Below, one piece after another: positions 21,931 through 34,974 of a DNA stretch of 64,000 bases (positions are counted from its first letter, which is position 1; each line of letters opens with the position of its first letter). The notes beneath the pieces are model-generated. The model did no database searches. It worked only from the letters and a program-made list of their open reading frames with translations, and had not been told where the DNA came from. Origin of the DNA: Allomyces macrogynus ATCC 38327 (lineage: Eukaryota; Blastocladiomycota; Blastocladiomycetes; Blastocladiales; Blastocladiaceae); NCBI GenBank assembly GCA_000151295.1, contig GG745328.1:2241992-2305991 (forward strand). The letters run 5' to 3'. The position numbers and the translations under genes are program-made.

Positions 21931-23049
21931 TTACGGGCGGTTGGTCATGACGAGCGAAATGTAGTCGTTGTAGTTGAGCGTGATCCAGCCGTCCTAAAGC
22001 GAGCAGAGAGGGAGCGTGAGGATTGACAAGCAGGCCGGCAGCGGATGCACGAGCTCGCGCGCACGTACGTTGTCCGAGTCGAATCGCCGGAACGAGTCGG
22101 TCAGCGCGCGGATCGTCACGCAGCACTGGATAAACGAGTCGAACGTGATCGACCCTTGGCCTGCACGATGGAGAACACGAGCCGCGACGGCGGTTAGTAT
22201 CGAGAGTGCGACGTGATGGCCGATACCGCGAGCAATTACTGCGCGTCGCGTGAAGGCAAACGACATAACTTGTCGTACCATAGCGGTCGTACTTCTTTAC
22301 GAGAACGTCCACCTATTTTCGCGCACACCAGCGATTCTGGTGAGCAGGCTGTTCACGAGCCGTCAACGAACTCGGTCCAACGTACCAGCTCCTTGGTCAC
22401 GTTGTAGCCAAAAGTCAAGAGCGCGCGCTGCAGCTCCGACGAATCGATGCTGCCGTTGCCGTCCACGTCAAAGGTGCGGAAGATGCCGTGCCACGAGACC
22501 AAGTAATTCCACATGCTGGAAAACTCGCTGAAGTCGATCGACCCGTTCTGGTCAAAGTCGTGCAGGTTGACCTAGATATTCGCGTTGTGGGGTGTTATTC
22601 GCGTTATTTAGTGGAACGGAGATTGGCGAGCGCAACGGCAACGGCCGGAACGAACGGGCACGGACCAGCAACCGGCACGTCTCACTGTGCGGACGGAGGA
22701 CGGAAACAAAACAGGTCAGTCGGTGGCGAAGCGAGTCAGAAGTCGCTGGTCGTGCAATCCGCAATGAAAAAACGCGACGCGTACGTGTTGAACATACTGT
22801 AGCCGAGCGCAGCGAGCGCCGTCTGCAGTTCGTCGGCTGTGACGCGACCATCGCCGTCTGCGTCGACTTCACGGAACCGAGCACTATGCGAGAGCGAAAG
22901 GAAGCGGCCATTATGCGTCAGGCACCGCGATTGACGGCAAACGATGCGCTTGAGCTCTTGTTTTGGGCCTCGCGCACACGACACGATGCGGCATGGTCTG
23001 CGTACTAGAGGTACTGGGCAAACTCGGCGTTGCCTTGCTGCTGCTGCAT
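21931..23049 (-). CDS. penta-EF-hand calcium-binding protein, copy B (with 19-base microexon)
   Basis: Seven exons on the reverse strand: 23049-23006, 22883-22785, 22684-22666, 22571-22386, 22312-22279, 22160-22069 and 21993-21931; 178 aa. It begins MQQQQGNAEFAQYLYARFRE. Loops: DADGDGRVTADE, DFDQNGSIDFSE, DVDGNGSIDSSE, DRYGQGSITFDS (degenerate) and DSDNDGWITLNY, ending ISLVMTNRP. The third exon is 19 bases and supplies TETCRLL between EF1 and EF2; without it the spacing seen in copy A and in ALG-2 is lost. EF2 is one residue shorter at its start than in copy A. EF1 to EF3 keep the acidic ligands for calcium. Likely role: calcium-dependent adaptor in membrane traffic. Confidence 0.87.
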
Positions 23050-23471
23050 GATGCTGGATCGTCGGAATGGATGATCGCAGTGAACGGCTGTCAAGTCGGT
23101 GGCGAGAGCTTGAATGACCGGTGCGTCGCGCCTTTCTGTCGTTCCAAGATGCGGACTCGGAGCTGGATGCTGTGCGCGAGGTTGGTAGGCCGGCTCGCGT
23201 CCTCGAAAGCAGCTGCGGGCAGCAGATGGCAGCGTGTTGTGGGGTTGGTGGAGACCAAGTCAGGACCGACTTGCGTTCGCCTGTCGACTGTTGTCTTGAC
23301 TGGCAAAGCCACCTTGCGTTTCGCCGGGCTTTCAGTTTGCCTGGCATCGCGCGCCGCCACTGTGACCGTCAACGACGCTGACCGAGCCTGAAGAGACCAC
23401 GACGAGGAAACGACACACTGTGAATATAAACACGCCCCACACGCCCATTCTCCTCCCGCCACGTCGTCCAA
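23050..23471. other. intergenic region upstream of penta-EF-hand gene B
   Basis: About 420 bp between the B gene promoter and the MPP10 stop. It contains a TATAAA at about 23426-23431. No gene seen. Confidence 0.35.
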
Positions 23472-25375
23472 CTACAAGCGCAGCTTCGCGCCTGTCGTGT
23501 CGATCGTCTTCTTTTCCTTGAGGTTCTTAGCCTTGTCGTTGAGGATCGTGACGTTCTAGCCGACCATCGCAAATCAAAAGCGTTAGTATCGTTGCCCCGT
23601 ATCCGTTCGCGTGTCTGGCGAGCAAAAAGCCTGGCGAAAACAAATGGTACCTTGTCCTTCAACAACGTCTTGAGTGCCTGGTTCGTCTCGTCCTTCTTGC
23701 TCTTCTTCTTTTGCAGCGCGGTCTCGACCTTGGTCTTGTCCTCGTAGGCCTTGCGCTTGCCCGCCTTGGCCTTTTTCCGCTGTGCCGCCTTTTCCTGTGC
23801 CGACATTTCCGTCTTGGCCTTGAGGTTCTTTTGCTTGTCGTAGACCTCCTCGGGCGCGCGCATGGCCGCGTCCGAGACGTGAACCGGAATGACCTCCTCG
23901 ACGGCGATCGCGGGCACGTCGCTCGAGACGACGGCAGCGGCTGCAACGGGTTTTGGCGTGAAGTAGAAGTTGGACAGCGCGTCGAGCTTGTAGAACAGGT
24001 CCTTCTCCATCTTGTCAATCTCAGCGTGCTGCTCGTTGAGGGCCTCGACCACCTTGGACGACTTGGACTGCGTGACCTGCTGCATGTACTCGTTCTCGTA
24101 GAGCTCGGCCAGCGACTGCTTCGACTTCTCGTCGGAAATCTCTTCGCGCGGGCGGTAGACGGGTGCCTGGACCACAACCTTGCGCTCGACGTCGTCAAAC
24201 TCGCGCTTGATGATGCGCTCCTTGATCAGGTCCTCCAGTGTGCTGGTAAACTCCTCTGACACGATCGGCACGGGCTTCTTGACCGTATCAAACTCGAGGT
24301 CCTGCTCGAGCAGCGAATTGACGGGCCGCGCCTTGGACGTGACTTCACCACGCAAAGTCCACTCCTTTTCCTGAATCGCATCAAACTCGAGCTGCTCAAT
24401 CTGCTTGGCCATTTCGGCCGCCTGCTTTTCAAACGTCGATTTGGGCCCCGACTCGGCGCCGTCGGCACCGTCCTCGTCGTCGCTCGCGCCACCATCTCCT
24501 GGCATACCGTCCTCGTCCATATCCTCCAAATCCTCGTCGTCGTCGCCGAGAATATCGTCGTCGCCAAACAAGTTGGAAATACGCGTGGCCAGGTCCTGGT
24601 CGGCGTCCTCGTCGGCATCGAGCTCGTCGGCGTGCTCTTCAATGTCCTCGACGTGGCCTCGTGGCGGCGCGTCGCCGAAAAAGTCCTTGTAGGTCAGATT
24701 CGCGGCCTGTTCGTCGAGATCACCGCCGAGTTCGTCGTCGTCGCTGTCGATATCGTCGGCATCCATGTCCAGATCGGCGTCCTCGTCATCGAGATCCTCT
24801 TCGAATCGCCGCATCACATCGAGGGCGTCGTCGTCGGCATCGTCCGCGCCCGAGTCGCGTGCTGCGCCGTCATCGTCGCTGCCGGTCGAGTCAGCCATAT
24901 CCGCGTCGTCGTTGCCGTCGTCGTCGGAAAAAGCCGCATCGCTGCTCGCGTCGGAACGGCCGGCGTCGAGCGTGTCTTCGTCGCCGAGGTCCATGCCATC
25001 CTCATCCACCTCCTCGTCGCCCAAGTCATCGAGATCCTCCTCGCGCACATCCTGCAGCGTGTCGACCTTGGCCTCGACAAAATTGCGCAATCCGTCATTG
25101 AGCAGCTGAATCTGCTCCCAAATCTGCTCGGCCTCAAAGTCCTCGGTCATGAGCTCGTCGAGCGGGCCGAGCAGGCCCGGCGCCGGCTCCGACTGCTTGG
25201 CCGCGGCAAACAGCAGCGAGGCCGCATCGAGCAGCGTCGAGTAGAGTGCGGGGGACGGGTCGTAGAAATCTTCGGGCCGGGTCGCGACGGCCTGGACGGC
25301 CGATTCTATCCTGGTGTCGTCGAGCGGGTTGGCCGACGGCGCGGAGGCCGCAGTGGCGGTTGTGGCCGCGGTCAT
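23472..25375 (-). CDS. MPP10: U3 snoRNP protein MPP10
   Basis: Two exons on the reverse strand, 25375-23651 and 23555-23472; about 602 aa. A Pro/Ala N-terminus leads to long Asp/Glu-rich tracts, then the conserved Mpp10 C-terminal half: LTYKDFFG, STFEKQAAEMAKQIEQLEFD, EKEWTLRGEV, ARPVNSLLEQDLEFD, DDVERKVV, and a Lys-rich end. The short last exon encodes NVTILNDKAKNLKEKKTID and stops after LRL. Mpp10 binds Imp3 and Imp4 in the small-subunit processome that cleaves 35S pre-rRNA in the nucleolus. Head-to-head with RPT6. Confidence 0.93.
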
Positions 25376-25779
25376 CGTGAAGGCGGTCGGTGGCGGCGTC
25401 GTGATGGCGTTTGCGCGGCGTCGTGATCACGGTGTGCGAATAGCTGCGAGGCGCGAGGACGGTGACGGTGGTGTTGATTCGGGTCGCGTGAGGTCATCTG
25501 AGGCGTTGCGGTGCCAGCGAGCGCGACTCGCTCACGTGCGTCTGGTCGTCAGCGTCCACGACGCGCTTCACCACCAGCTTCTTGCTCGCGATCACAGACG
25601 ATCCAGCTCGACCACCATCACGACGACGACGGCACCGTCGCCAACCTCACCTATTTCAACCGCGCCGACGGCCGTGACCAGTTTCCGCACGCGGTTCCGC
25701 TCTTCAGCCCACCAATTCGGCTCGTTTTCGGCATCGCGTGCCACCGCACCTGCATCGAGTCTCCGCTCCGTCCAGCACC
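25376..25779. promoter_or_regulatory. divergent promoter of MPP10 and RPT6
   Basis: About 400 bp between two start codons on opposite strands. No clear TATA box. Shared regulation of ribosome biogenesis and proteasome genes is only a possibility. Confidence 0.35.
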
Positions 25780-27277
<1,498 letters not shown>

Positions 27278-27954
27278 GCCCGTGTGGTGGAGGGGGACGT
27301 TGTGCTGTGCGGTCGTGTGCGAGCTGCCGACGCGGACGCGGTATCATCTCGCCGTGTTGGCGCGCGAACAGCAGCAGAAGGGGGATCGGGGCAGGAATAC
27401 ATTTTTTTCAATGCTCGACATGATCAGGCGCGTCACAGCGTTGTGCTTTGGGCGGCCCACGCGTTGCTGGTTGCTGCAGGCAAAACGTGACCGCTACAGC
27501 CCCCTTACTGTTGCTGTTTTCGGCAGAGTTTCTTCTTTTGGGCCACCACCATTACCTGCAACCAACTTCGGAGCCTTCTTGCTCCTCTTCGCGGACCTCT
27601 TGCTCGCGCTCTCGTCAGCTCGGTCGCCAGCTTGGCGACACTCTACTCTCACCTGCTGCAGTCGCACCGACACGCTCGCCGAGACTCGATCCTCGTCGTT
27701 GGCCGCTCTCCATCAACGTCAACGTTTTTCCGGCACCTGCGTACTTTGGGCCGTTCTCACTCGGCAGCAACGACGAGCGCGACCTGCGCTCTCTCCAGGT
27801 TGGTATTAGCACGCTCTCGGACGCGCCATGCTCGCCCGTTTGTGGCCGATTAACCATTCAAGGCGCTAACCGGACAGCGACAACGCTCTCCAGCTCTGAT
27901 CTCGACGCGCAGCCGTCACTCTACTCTCTGATCCGCGCCGAAAACCTCATTCCA
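27278..27954. other. intergenic region upstream of eEF1A paralogue
   Basis: About 680 bp. The frame of the downstream gene stays open upstream to about 27448, but lacks homology and codon bias, so I treat it as promoter and 5' UTR. Nothing else seen. Confidence 0.4.
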
Positions 27955-29598
27955 ATGACGACGCCCGTGGACGTTTCCGACAAGCTGCCGCTGTCGGTGG
28001 TGATGCTCGGCAGCCAAGATGGGGGCAAATCGACGGCCACGGGCCACCTCGTCTACAAGTCCGGGCTCTTGCACCCAGACCTCGTCGCTAAATTCGACGC
28101 GCACACGGCGGGCGGCGCGCTCGACTATGCCTGGCTCATGGACACGATCCGGGACCAACTCGGCGGAATCGCACCCAACAGCGACGAAACCGTCCCTCCC
28201 GAGGCCGCGCGATTCGTCACGTCGCGGTACGTCGTGCAAGTCATGGACGTGCCGGGCCACCGCGACTTCATGCGCAATGTCTTGACGGGCGCGTCGCGCG
28301 CGGATGCGGCAATTCTCGTGCTCTCGGCGCGTCCGGGCGAACTGGAGACGGCACTCGGGTTGGTCGAGACGGAGTCGGGCCACGGCGCCGAGGCGCGGCA
28401 GCACGCGACGCTCGCGTTCACAATGGGGGTCACGCGGCTGGTTGTGGCCGTGAACAAGATGGATATGGTGGATTGGTCCGAGACGCGGTTCAAGGAGGTG
28501 GTCGAGGCTGCGTCGGCCGTGTTGCGCACGATCGGGTTTGCCGTCGAGAAGATTGCGTTTGTCCCGATTGCCGGTGTCTCGGGGGATAACTTGTTTGCGC
28601 CGTCGGCTAATATGCCGTGGTATCATGGGTGGTCGCGGCAGGCCAAGGACGGGACGGTCAAGACGGGTTCGTGTGTGGTTGCGCTCTCCACTGCACCGTG
28701 GGTGTGCCGGATCGAAAAAGGGAGCCATGGCTGATCGCTACCGCATTTTCAATTTTTCGTAGGCATGACGCTGATCGAGGCCATGGACGCGGTCGATCCG
28801 CCACGGCGACTGGCCGACAAGCCGCTGCGCATTGTCGTGCAGGACGTCTACAAAGTTAGCCGGCTCGGCACGGTCCCTGTTGGCCGAATCGAGTCGGGCG
28901 TGCTGCGCGTCGGCATGCGCGTGCATTTCGCGCCCGGCGGCGTGGAGGGCACCGTGCAAACGATTGAGCGCGACTCGTCGAGCTCCCCACCTGGGCACAC
29001 GGTCACGGACCCGAACGTGGCCGGTCCAGGCGAGAACGTTGGGTTTTCCGTGTCGGACGTGTCGGTGCGCGACATTCGCCGCGGCTACGTGGCGAGCAGT
29101 GCGGCCGCCGACCAGGACCCGGCGTACGAGTCGGCGTCCTTGACCGTGTCGATGGTGATGATGGCCGACCACCAGCTGGTCTTGACGCCCGGATGCACGC
29201 CCGTCGTGGACGTGCATACGGCGCACGTGCCCGTGAAAGTGGTCGAGCTCGTGACCAAGATTGATCGGTCGAATGGGCAGATTCTCGAACGCGCGCCCAA
29301 GGCGCTGCGGCCAGGGGAAGCCGGGGTTGTCAAGCTCGTGCCGCAAAAGCCGTTGTGTGTTGAGGCGTTTGCCGAGTATGCGGCGCTGGGGCGGTTTGCG
29401 TTGCGCGACCAGCGGCATACGGTCGCGGTCGGCGTGATCAAGCGCGTGGAAAAGGTACGCGCGCATCCTGGCCTGGGCCGATCGTGACGTGGCAAGGAGG
29501 CGGACGTTGACGGCACTCGCCACCATTTTCATCGACGCGTGTAGAGCTTGCCCGACGGGACAACGGTGCTGTGCCCGCGTGGCGCGCCGCCAGTATAG
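27955..29598 (+). CDS. divergent eEF1A-like GTPase paralogue
   Basis: Exons 27955-28666, 28763-29454 and 29545-29598; 485 aa. It aligns to elongation factor 1A end to end: P-loop GSQDGGKSTATGHLVYKSG (canonical GHVDSGKS), G3 DVPGHRDFMRNVLTGASRAD, G4 NKMD, then domain II (LRIVVQDVYKVSRLGTVPVG) and domain III (KALRPGEAGVVKLVPQKPLC, GRFALRDQRHTVAVGVIKRV). Differences: the switch I block RERGITIDIA, with its essential Thr, is replaced by a longer unrelated segment (GGIAPNSDETVPPEAARF), and the Lys-rich C-terminal tail is missing. It is clearly a paralogue rather than the housekeeping factor. It may keep GTP binding but is unlikely to cycle normally. Function not known. Confidence 0.85.
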
Positions 29599-30117
29599 GA
29601 AGGCTGGCCAGGGGAGGAACGACGAGATCAAGCGCGGTCCTGGTCTGGGCGTTCGCACGGCTGCGGCGCGTGTGCCCACGCCGATTTTTTGAAGTGAGGC
29701 CATCGCGGTGCCCGGGGCGAGGTCGAGAGCAAGGCCAAATGCAATTGTTGACTTTCTTGATGTTTTTGGATGGTGTGGAGCGGGCAAGGAGGAGGAGGTG
29801 GCCCGCGCGTGGATAATCTGATGCGCACGGGAACGCATCAGGGCAAGCGCAGTAAAGCCATGCCTCCCGTCGCGATCCACGCGCTTCGCTCGGTTTCTTC
29901 TCTCTCCCAACAAGTCGCCGATCCCGTCACTCTCTCTCTGCGCGCCGACAACCCTTCTCGTCAAGAATTCTCGTGGCCAAGACTTGGATCGTGCTCTCGT
30001 CGTCAGCATGGACCCGGCGCCCACTTGGACCAGCACCGCCGACTCGCCACCGGGCGCCGATCAGGCCAACGGCGATCGCCGCGACGCGTCGTGCCCGCGC
30101 CGCTCGGCCACCCGCTC
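29599..30117. other. intergenic region upstream of GATA-factor gene
   Basis: About 520 bp. An ATG at 30008 opens a Pro-rich, well-biased frame (MDPAPTWTSTADSPPGADQA) that is out of phase with the next gene. It may be the true N-terminus joined by a missed intron or one-base error near 30100. Otherwise nothing recognised. Confidence 0.35.
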
Positions 30118-32635
30118 ATGGCGACGGCACCGTATACCCACGCGCACGAGCCCGCCGCACCCGCACCGTACCGCACCGACAGGCAGTATGGCGCGCGCGC
30201 TTTGGCGCCCGCGGCAGCGCAGCCGCCCGCAGATCTCTACCAGTACCAGCACCACCGCCCGCCGCCACCGCCGTCGCTAGACGGCGTGGAGCAGCAGCAT
30301 CAGCCGCCGCAACAGCAGCCGCAGCAAGCGCCCAGCAGCGGCGGGCTCCGTTCGCCTGCGACGCAGCCGTGGGGCGCGCGCGGAGACGGGGGCCCGGCTT
30401 CCGATGCACATGCGCACATGCATCCGTCGATCGCCCTGACGGTGGCGGATGTGCCAGTGTCCCACGGCGACGCGGCCGGCCGAGGCCCAGGCCTGTGCCC
30501 TCCCAACGCACCCACCACCACGCCGCGAACCAACGACGCAGACACGGGGTACTCGATGCCGCCCGCACCGCCAACGCACACATCGCCCGCGCCGTCGCGT
30601 GCCTCGAGGACTGCGCGGCTCACGGCCATGGCCGCGCCCGCCGCGTCGGCTGGCCCGCTTGCACGCGCACCGAGCGTGAGCGGCCGTGGACCGCTGCAAC
30701 CACCACCTCCGACGCACCAGCAGGAGCAGCAGCCGTCGCTTCCGCCGCTTGCGCATGCCGTGCCACCACCACCCCATCTTCCACCACCCCAAGTGCCCCT
30801 GGGTCCGCCTGTTTACCCGCCCGGCTACTACGGGCCCGATCCGTACGGCCCGCCGCCGCCGCCCGGTCCGCCCGGTGTCCCTTCACCGGGGTACCAGGCC
30901 GGCTACCCGCGGCACGACGCGTCCTTCACGGTCCCAGCCCCACCCCCCGACCATTTTGCCGATGTACTCTTTGACCTGCACCACCTCGTACGGGTCGTGT
31001 GCCTATTACGCGACCGAGTCCACGGCCCGCCACCGCCGCCCGGCTCGCCCGCGACCGCCGCGTACGGTCGTACGCGGTACACGGACGCGCGTTCCGTGCG
31101 CGCACACTTGGACGAGGCGCACGCGACGGCAAGCCGATTGTTTATGCGCGTCGACGACTGGTACGAGCACATGCTCGCGCCGTGGATCCCGCCTCCGCCG
31201 CCTCCGCACGGGATGGCACGCGTGGTGGGAGGGCACCCAGGGTACGCGCCGGGATACGCGATGCCGCCGCCGCCGCTGTCTCAACAGCAACAGCACATGC
31301 CGCTGACGGCGGATCAGGCCGGGTACCCACCAGGCCCACCGCCGCTGCCGCCGTCTGTGCCGCCGCAATTCGATCGCGGGGGTAGCATGTACCCAGCTCC
31401 TCCGCCCGACGTTGACGAGGACGCACTGCAGCCGCCGCCACCCCCACGATTCCTGGGCGGTCCACCACCACCCAGTGCTGCCGGGTACCGTCCACCCACC
31501 GCGGACCCCACGTCGCAAGGGTATTCCGACCCGCGCGCACCGTCGCTGGGCAGTCCCGAGGACTTCCCCGTCCGTGACCGCGACTGGCCGCGATTCGACG
31601 CGCCGCCGTACCATGGCCACCAAGCGCAAGGTGACTTCAAGTCGCCAACTCCGCTCAGTGCCAGCATGCCGGTACCCCCGCCGGCGAGTACCCGTCCATG
31701 GCCAGACGCGCACAATGGAGGACGAGGACATGCATTTGGTGGGAGCGGCGTGCAATTCGCGGCGCACCATGTTCTCGCTCCACAGAAGCCGCCGCCGCTC
31801 GATTTGTCGGACCGGATTCCGCCGATTCAGTCGCCGCCTGGCGCGCGGTACGCGTCGGTGACGGGAACGGGTGCGGAAGCCTCTGTGGCGGCGGCCGCTG
31901 CGAACCCGTCGCGGGTGACGGCTCAGGGTGGAGGAGCAGTGGGTGGACAAGCCATGGATGATATGGGTGGCGAGGATGACGACGAAGGTGACGATAACGA
32001 TGATGGGGACGAGGAGGATGACGACGAGGACGAGGCTCACACGCGACGTAAGCGTGCGGTACGTTTGCCGATTTGCAAAGATGTTGTGGGGGCTCTGAAC
32101 GCGCTCTCATGCTCCACCTCTGTTTCGCGTTCTCTGATTTTAGCGCAAGATTGGCCACCCGGCGGTCGGGCACTGCCTGAGCTGCAAGACGACCGAGGCA
32201 CCCGAGTGGCGACGCGGGCCCATGGGTCGCGGCACGCTGTGCAATGCATGTGGTCTGCACTGGTACGTTTTGCTCCCACTGGCCGAGACTGGACGTGTCA
32301 ATCTGACATGAATCTCCACACGTAGGGCCAAGCTCCGACGTAAGCTCGGCGACAATGCGCCGATGCGCGGCCCGCCACCGGGAGCCTGTGGCGCATCCGC
32401 TTCCGCCGCGGCCGCGACCACAACCACACCGAGTTCGAGCTCCTTGTCCAGAGTGCCGACGTCGACCGATTCGAGCTCTCCTGCGCCGACTCCTGCAGTG
32501 GGAACGGTAGCAGCGCCCACCGATGCGCCGCCGCGTGCAGCTCGCGGAACGAGAGGAGGGCGGCGCGCCCTGTCCACGACGCGACGCGCGGCAGCCGCGC
32601 GCGAGAGGCAGGCGCCCGCGCAAGAGGATGAGTGA
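30118..32635 (+). CDS. GATA-type zinc finger transcription factor (18-residue loop)
   Basis: Exons 30118-32058, 32144-32262 and 32326-32635; about 789 aa. Most of it is low-complexity Pro/Gln/Ala/Tyr sequence. An acidic block ([20 protein letters not shown]) and basic RRKR precede a single C-terminal GATA finger: [35 protein letters not shown]. The spacing is C-x2-C-x18-C-x2-C, the loop length of WC-2 and plant GATA factors rather than the 17-residue animal type. The finger is split across exons 2 and 3 at the Trp codon. It has no PAS domain, unlike the gene at 34975. DNA target inferred to be GATC/GATA-like. The start codon is the least certain part. Confidence 0.85.
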
Positions 32636-33197
32636 GTAGAGCGACTGCAGGATATCGTTTTTCTGTTTGCTGCTTGGGTTTTTTTTTGACGTTTTTTTTT
32701 GATTGTTCCACCATTTACCATTTGAATGTCAGATCATTTCGCTGCACACCAGCGTTGTGCACATTGCCAGGGTCATCAGGTGTTGAAGCTTGCTCCGCGC
32801 GCGGTTCACAAAGCTTCTCTTTGCGCCCAGGCCTGCCTACCTTGGTCACATTCTTCTTGCCGGTCATTGGCCAGATCATCGGGTCACATCAGCCACGCGC
32901 TGGTGCATCCAGGACGCTAGGTGGGGTTGATCGATTTAGGCGTAAGACACGGTCATGTATAGCAAATCGCACCCACACACATTTTCTTCATTGAACTTTA
33001 CCTGTGTCCACTGCCGCGCATGAACAAGCATCCCTCTCGACATGGCGATCCCGAATGCAAGCAACTTGCTGCAGCGCACCGAGCGTGGCCTCGCCAACCC
33101 CACATACTGGCACGATCACGAACCCCAGCTAGCACCGAATGCCCACAGTCCAGCCAGACGCGCAAAAACAGCAATCAAATCCACGATCCCATCCAAG
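32636..33197. other. intergenic region
   Basis: About 560 bp, relatively AT-rich with T runs near 32680-32700 just after the GATA gene stop, a plausible 3' UTR and terminator. No gene seen. Confidence 0.4.
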
Positions 33198-34759
33198 ATG
33201 CGCACGGCCCTGGCAATTTCGGCGCTGCTGGTCGCAGTCGTTCTCTTGGCCACCCCCGTGGCCGTGTTCGGCGACGCCTTGCCCAACCCAGGCCCCGGAC
33301 CGGCCGCCCTGGTCGCGTCCAAGTCCGGCACCGACGACCACGGGGCGCAAGTCGACATGACGCGATCTGTCGACCCGTTGGGACCTGAAGTCGCGTCCAA
33401 CAACCAGGTGGTCGCGTCCAACGCCACGCGGACGGTGCCGGACGCGTCGACCCCGACAGCGGCGACTACTGTTCGCGCGCAGGTCGCGCGCCAGCCCGAG
33501 TACTCACCGTACCTGGCGTGTTCGTTGCCGCACGGGTGGGAGTACTTTGCCGCGCACTTGACTGCGTTTTACGGGACCGTGTTTGCTCGGCAGCCGCGCG
33601 GGGCAGAGCCAGTGGTAGATAAGGAGGGTGGCAGTAAGGTTGCCACTCCGACGGAGCGAGGTCAGGGCTGGGCTCTCCACGTGTGCCAGATTCGGGATGG
33701 ACAAGTTGCTAATGTCCATTTTCGATGCCGTAGTCGGCCTCTCACACCTCTTTTCCGACCATGTTCGCGGCCGCATCAACATTCTCGGATCGCTGCAGGG
33801 GATGCAAGGTACGAACGAGGCCGATCGTCTCCAACAGTTGTGAGCCCAGATTCTCACTCAATGACCTCCCTATCCATAGCCAACTCGCTGTTCCTCGAGA
33901 CCTTACCGCAGATCTTGCTCCGGCAATCCAACTGGACGCTGACCAGCGTCGTGCAGTCGCACTTTGCCGTGACCTGTGGGATCGTCGCGGCCGTGCACGA
34001 CCTGACCTTCACGGCCCCGACGCCACCACCCACCGATCCGTCATCGACCGCGTCCACTTCGGCCGATACCCCGTCGTCGTCGGCCAAAAACTCCGATGCA
34101 CCCTCCACCGAATCCCCACGCGGCGTGCGCGGTCTCTTCCAGCGCATGCTCCGCCGCTCCGCCGCCGCGTCCGCGCCCCCGACCCCCACTTTGCCCCCAG
34201 CGACACCGAACGCACGGACTCACGTGTTTTCCGTCTGGAGCTGGTGGCACTTTGACCTCGCGACGGGTTTCGTGCGCGAGTACGACGTGGCCGTGCACCG
34301 GCGCGCGCACCTCGACTGGACGGACCTCCTGCCCGCAAGTGAGAGCATGGTCGACACGGTGTGTCGCGCCGCAGCACCGTGTAACGCGACACTGACGGCG
34401 GCAGGGACGGCCATGCTCGCGGGCGAGCCGGCGGCGTTTGCGGGCGAGAGCGAGTGTCGTGCGGCGGTGGAGCGGATGGAGGCGAAGCAAGGTGCAAGCG
34501 TGTGCCGATTTGGTTTTGGTTGGGTGGAGAGGATAGGAACTGACGCGCACGATGTGTAGTGATGTGCCGGTACATCGCCGCGCAACTCGCAAGCGACCAC
34601 CCCGTCACGGCGTGCCTGCTGCTCGGTCCGCAGAGCACCTTGTGCGGCATGGCCGCGGCCGACGCCCACACGTGGGCGCAGCGGGCCGAGGGCGGCGATG
34701 GTGACGCGCAGGGCGAAGCGTCGGACGTGCCGCGGATTCCACGCCACGTCGAGCTCTGA
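33198..34759 (+). CDS. secreted NTF2-like protein with conserved cysteines
   Basis: It begins with a clear signal peptide (MRTALAISALLVAVVLLATP, then VAVFGDA). After a Ser/Thr/Pro linker, an NTF2/SnoaL-like fold is suggested by ACSLPHGWEYFAAHLTAFYG, the exon MDKLLMSIFDAVVGLSHLF..DHVRGRINILGSL, ETLPQILLRQSNWTLTSVVQ and HVFSVWSWWHFD. Conserved Cys follow (DTVCRAAAPC, SECRAAVERM, then CRYIAAQLASDHPVTACLLL and TLCG). The last intron is 34492-34559. The upstream intron(s) between about 33600 and 33890 are not resolved: at least one frame change is needed there. It is probably extracellular and glycosylated; ligand unknown. Confidence 0.65.
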
Positions 34760-34974
34760 CTATCGAGCGTGAAACCAAGCGGATCAGTGGAACGAGACTC
34801 TCAGTCAGTGGGACTAGTGTGTGGAAGTTGGGACTAGGTACATAGGTAGTAGGGTCGAGACACTCTGGCAGCAATGAAGTTTGGATATTTCTGGTGAACA
34901 AAGCACCACCCATCTGTTTTGGAGCTTCATGGTCGGCCGACCGGCAAAAACGGGTTGACAAAAAGCAAGCACCT
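34760..34974. terminator. tail-to-tail spacer
   Basis: About 215 bp between the 3' ends of the secreted NTF2-like gene (+) and the WC-2-like gene (-). No canonical AATAAA seen; termination is inferred from gene orientation. Confidence 0.25.

Noticed and set aside
23711..25426. Forward frames opposite MPP10 with many Val/Ile/Leu that look like membrane proteins
   Set aside because: The Asp/Glu-rich tracts of MPP10 read backwards as hydrophobic codons (GAC/GTC). They are antisense artefacts.
28738..30036. Long reverse-strand frame opposite the eEF1A paralogue
   Set aside because: Same effect: antisense to a conserved frame, no motif, composition typical of shadow translation.
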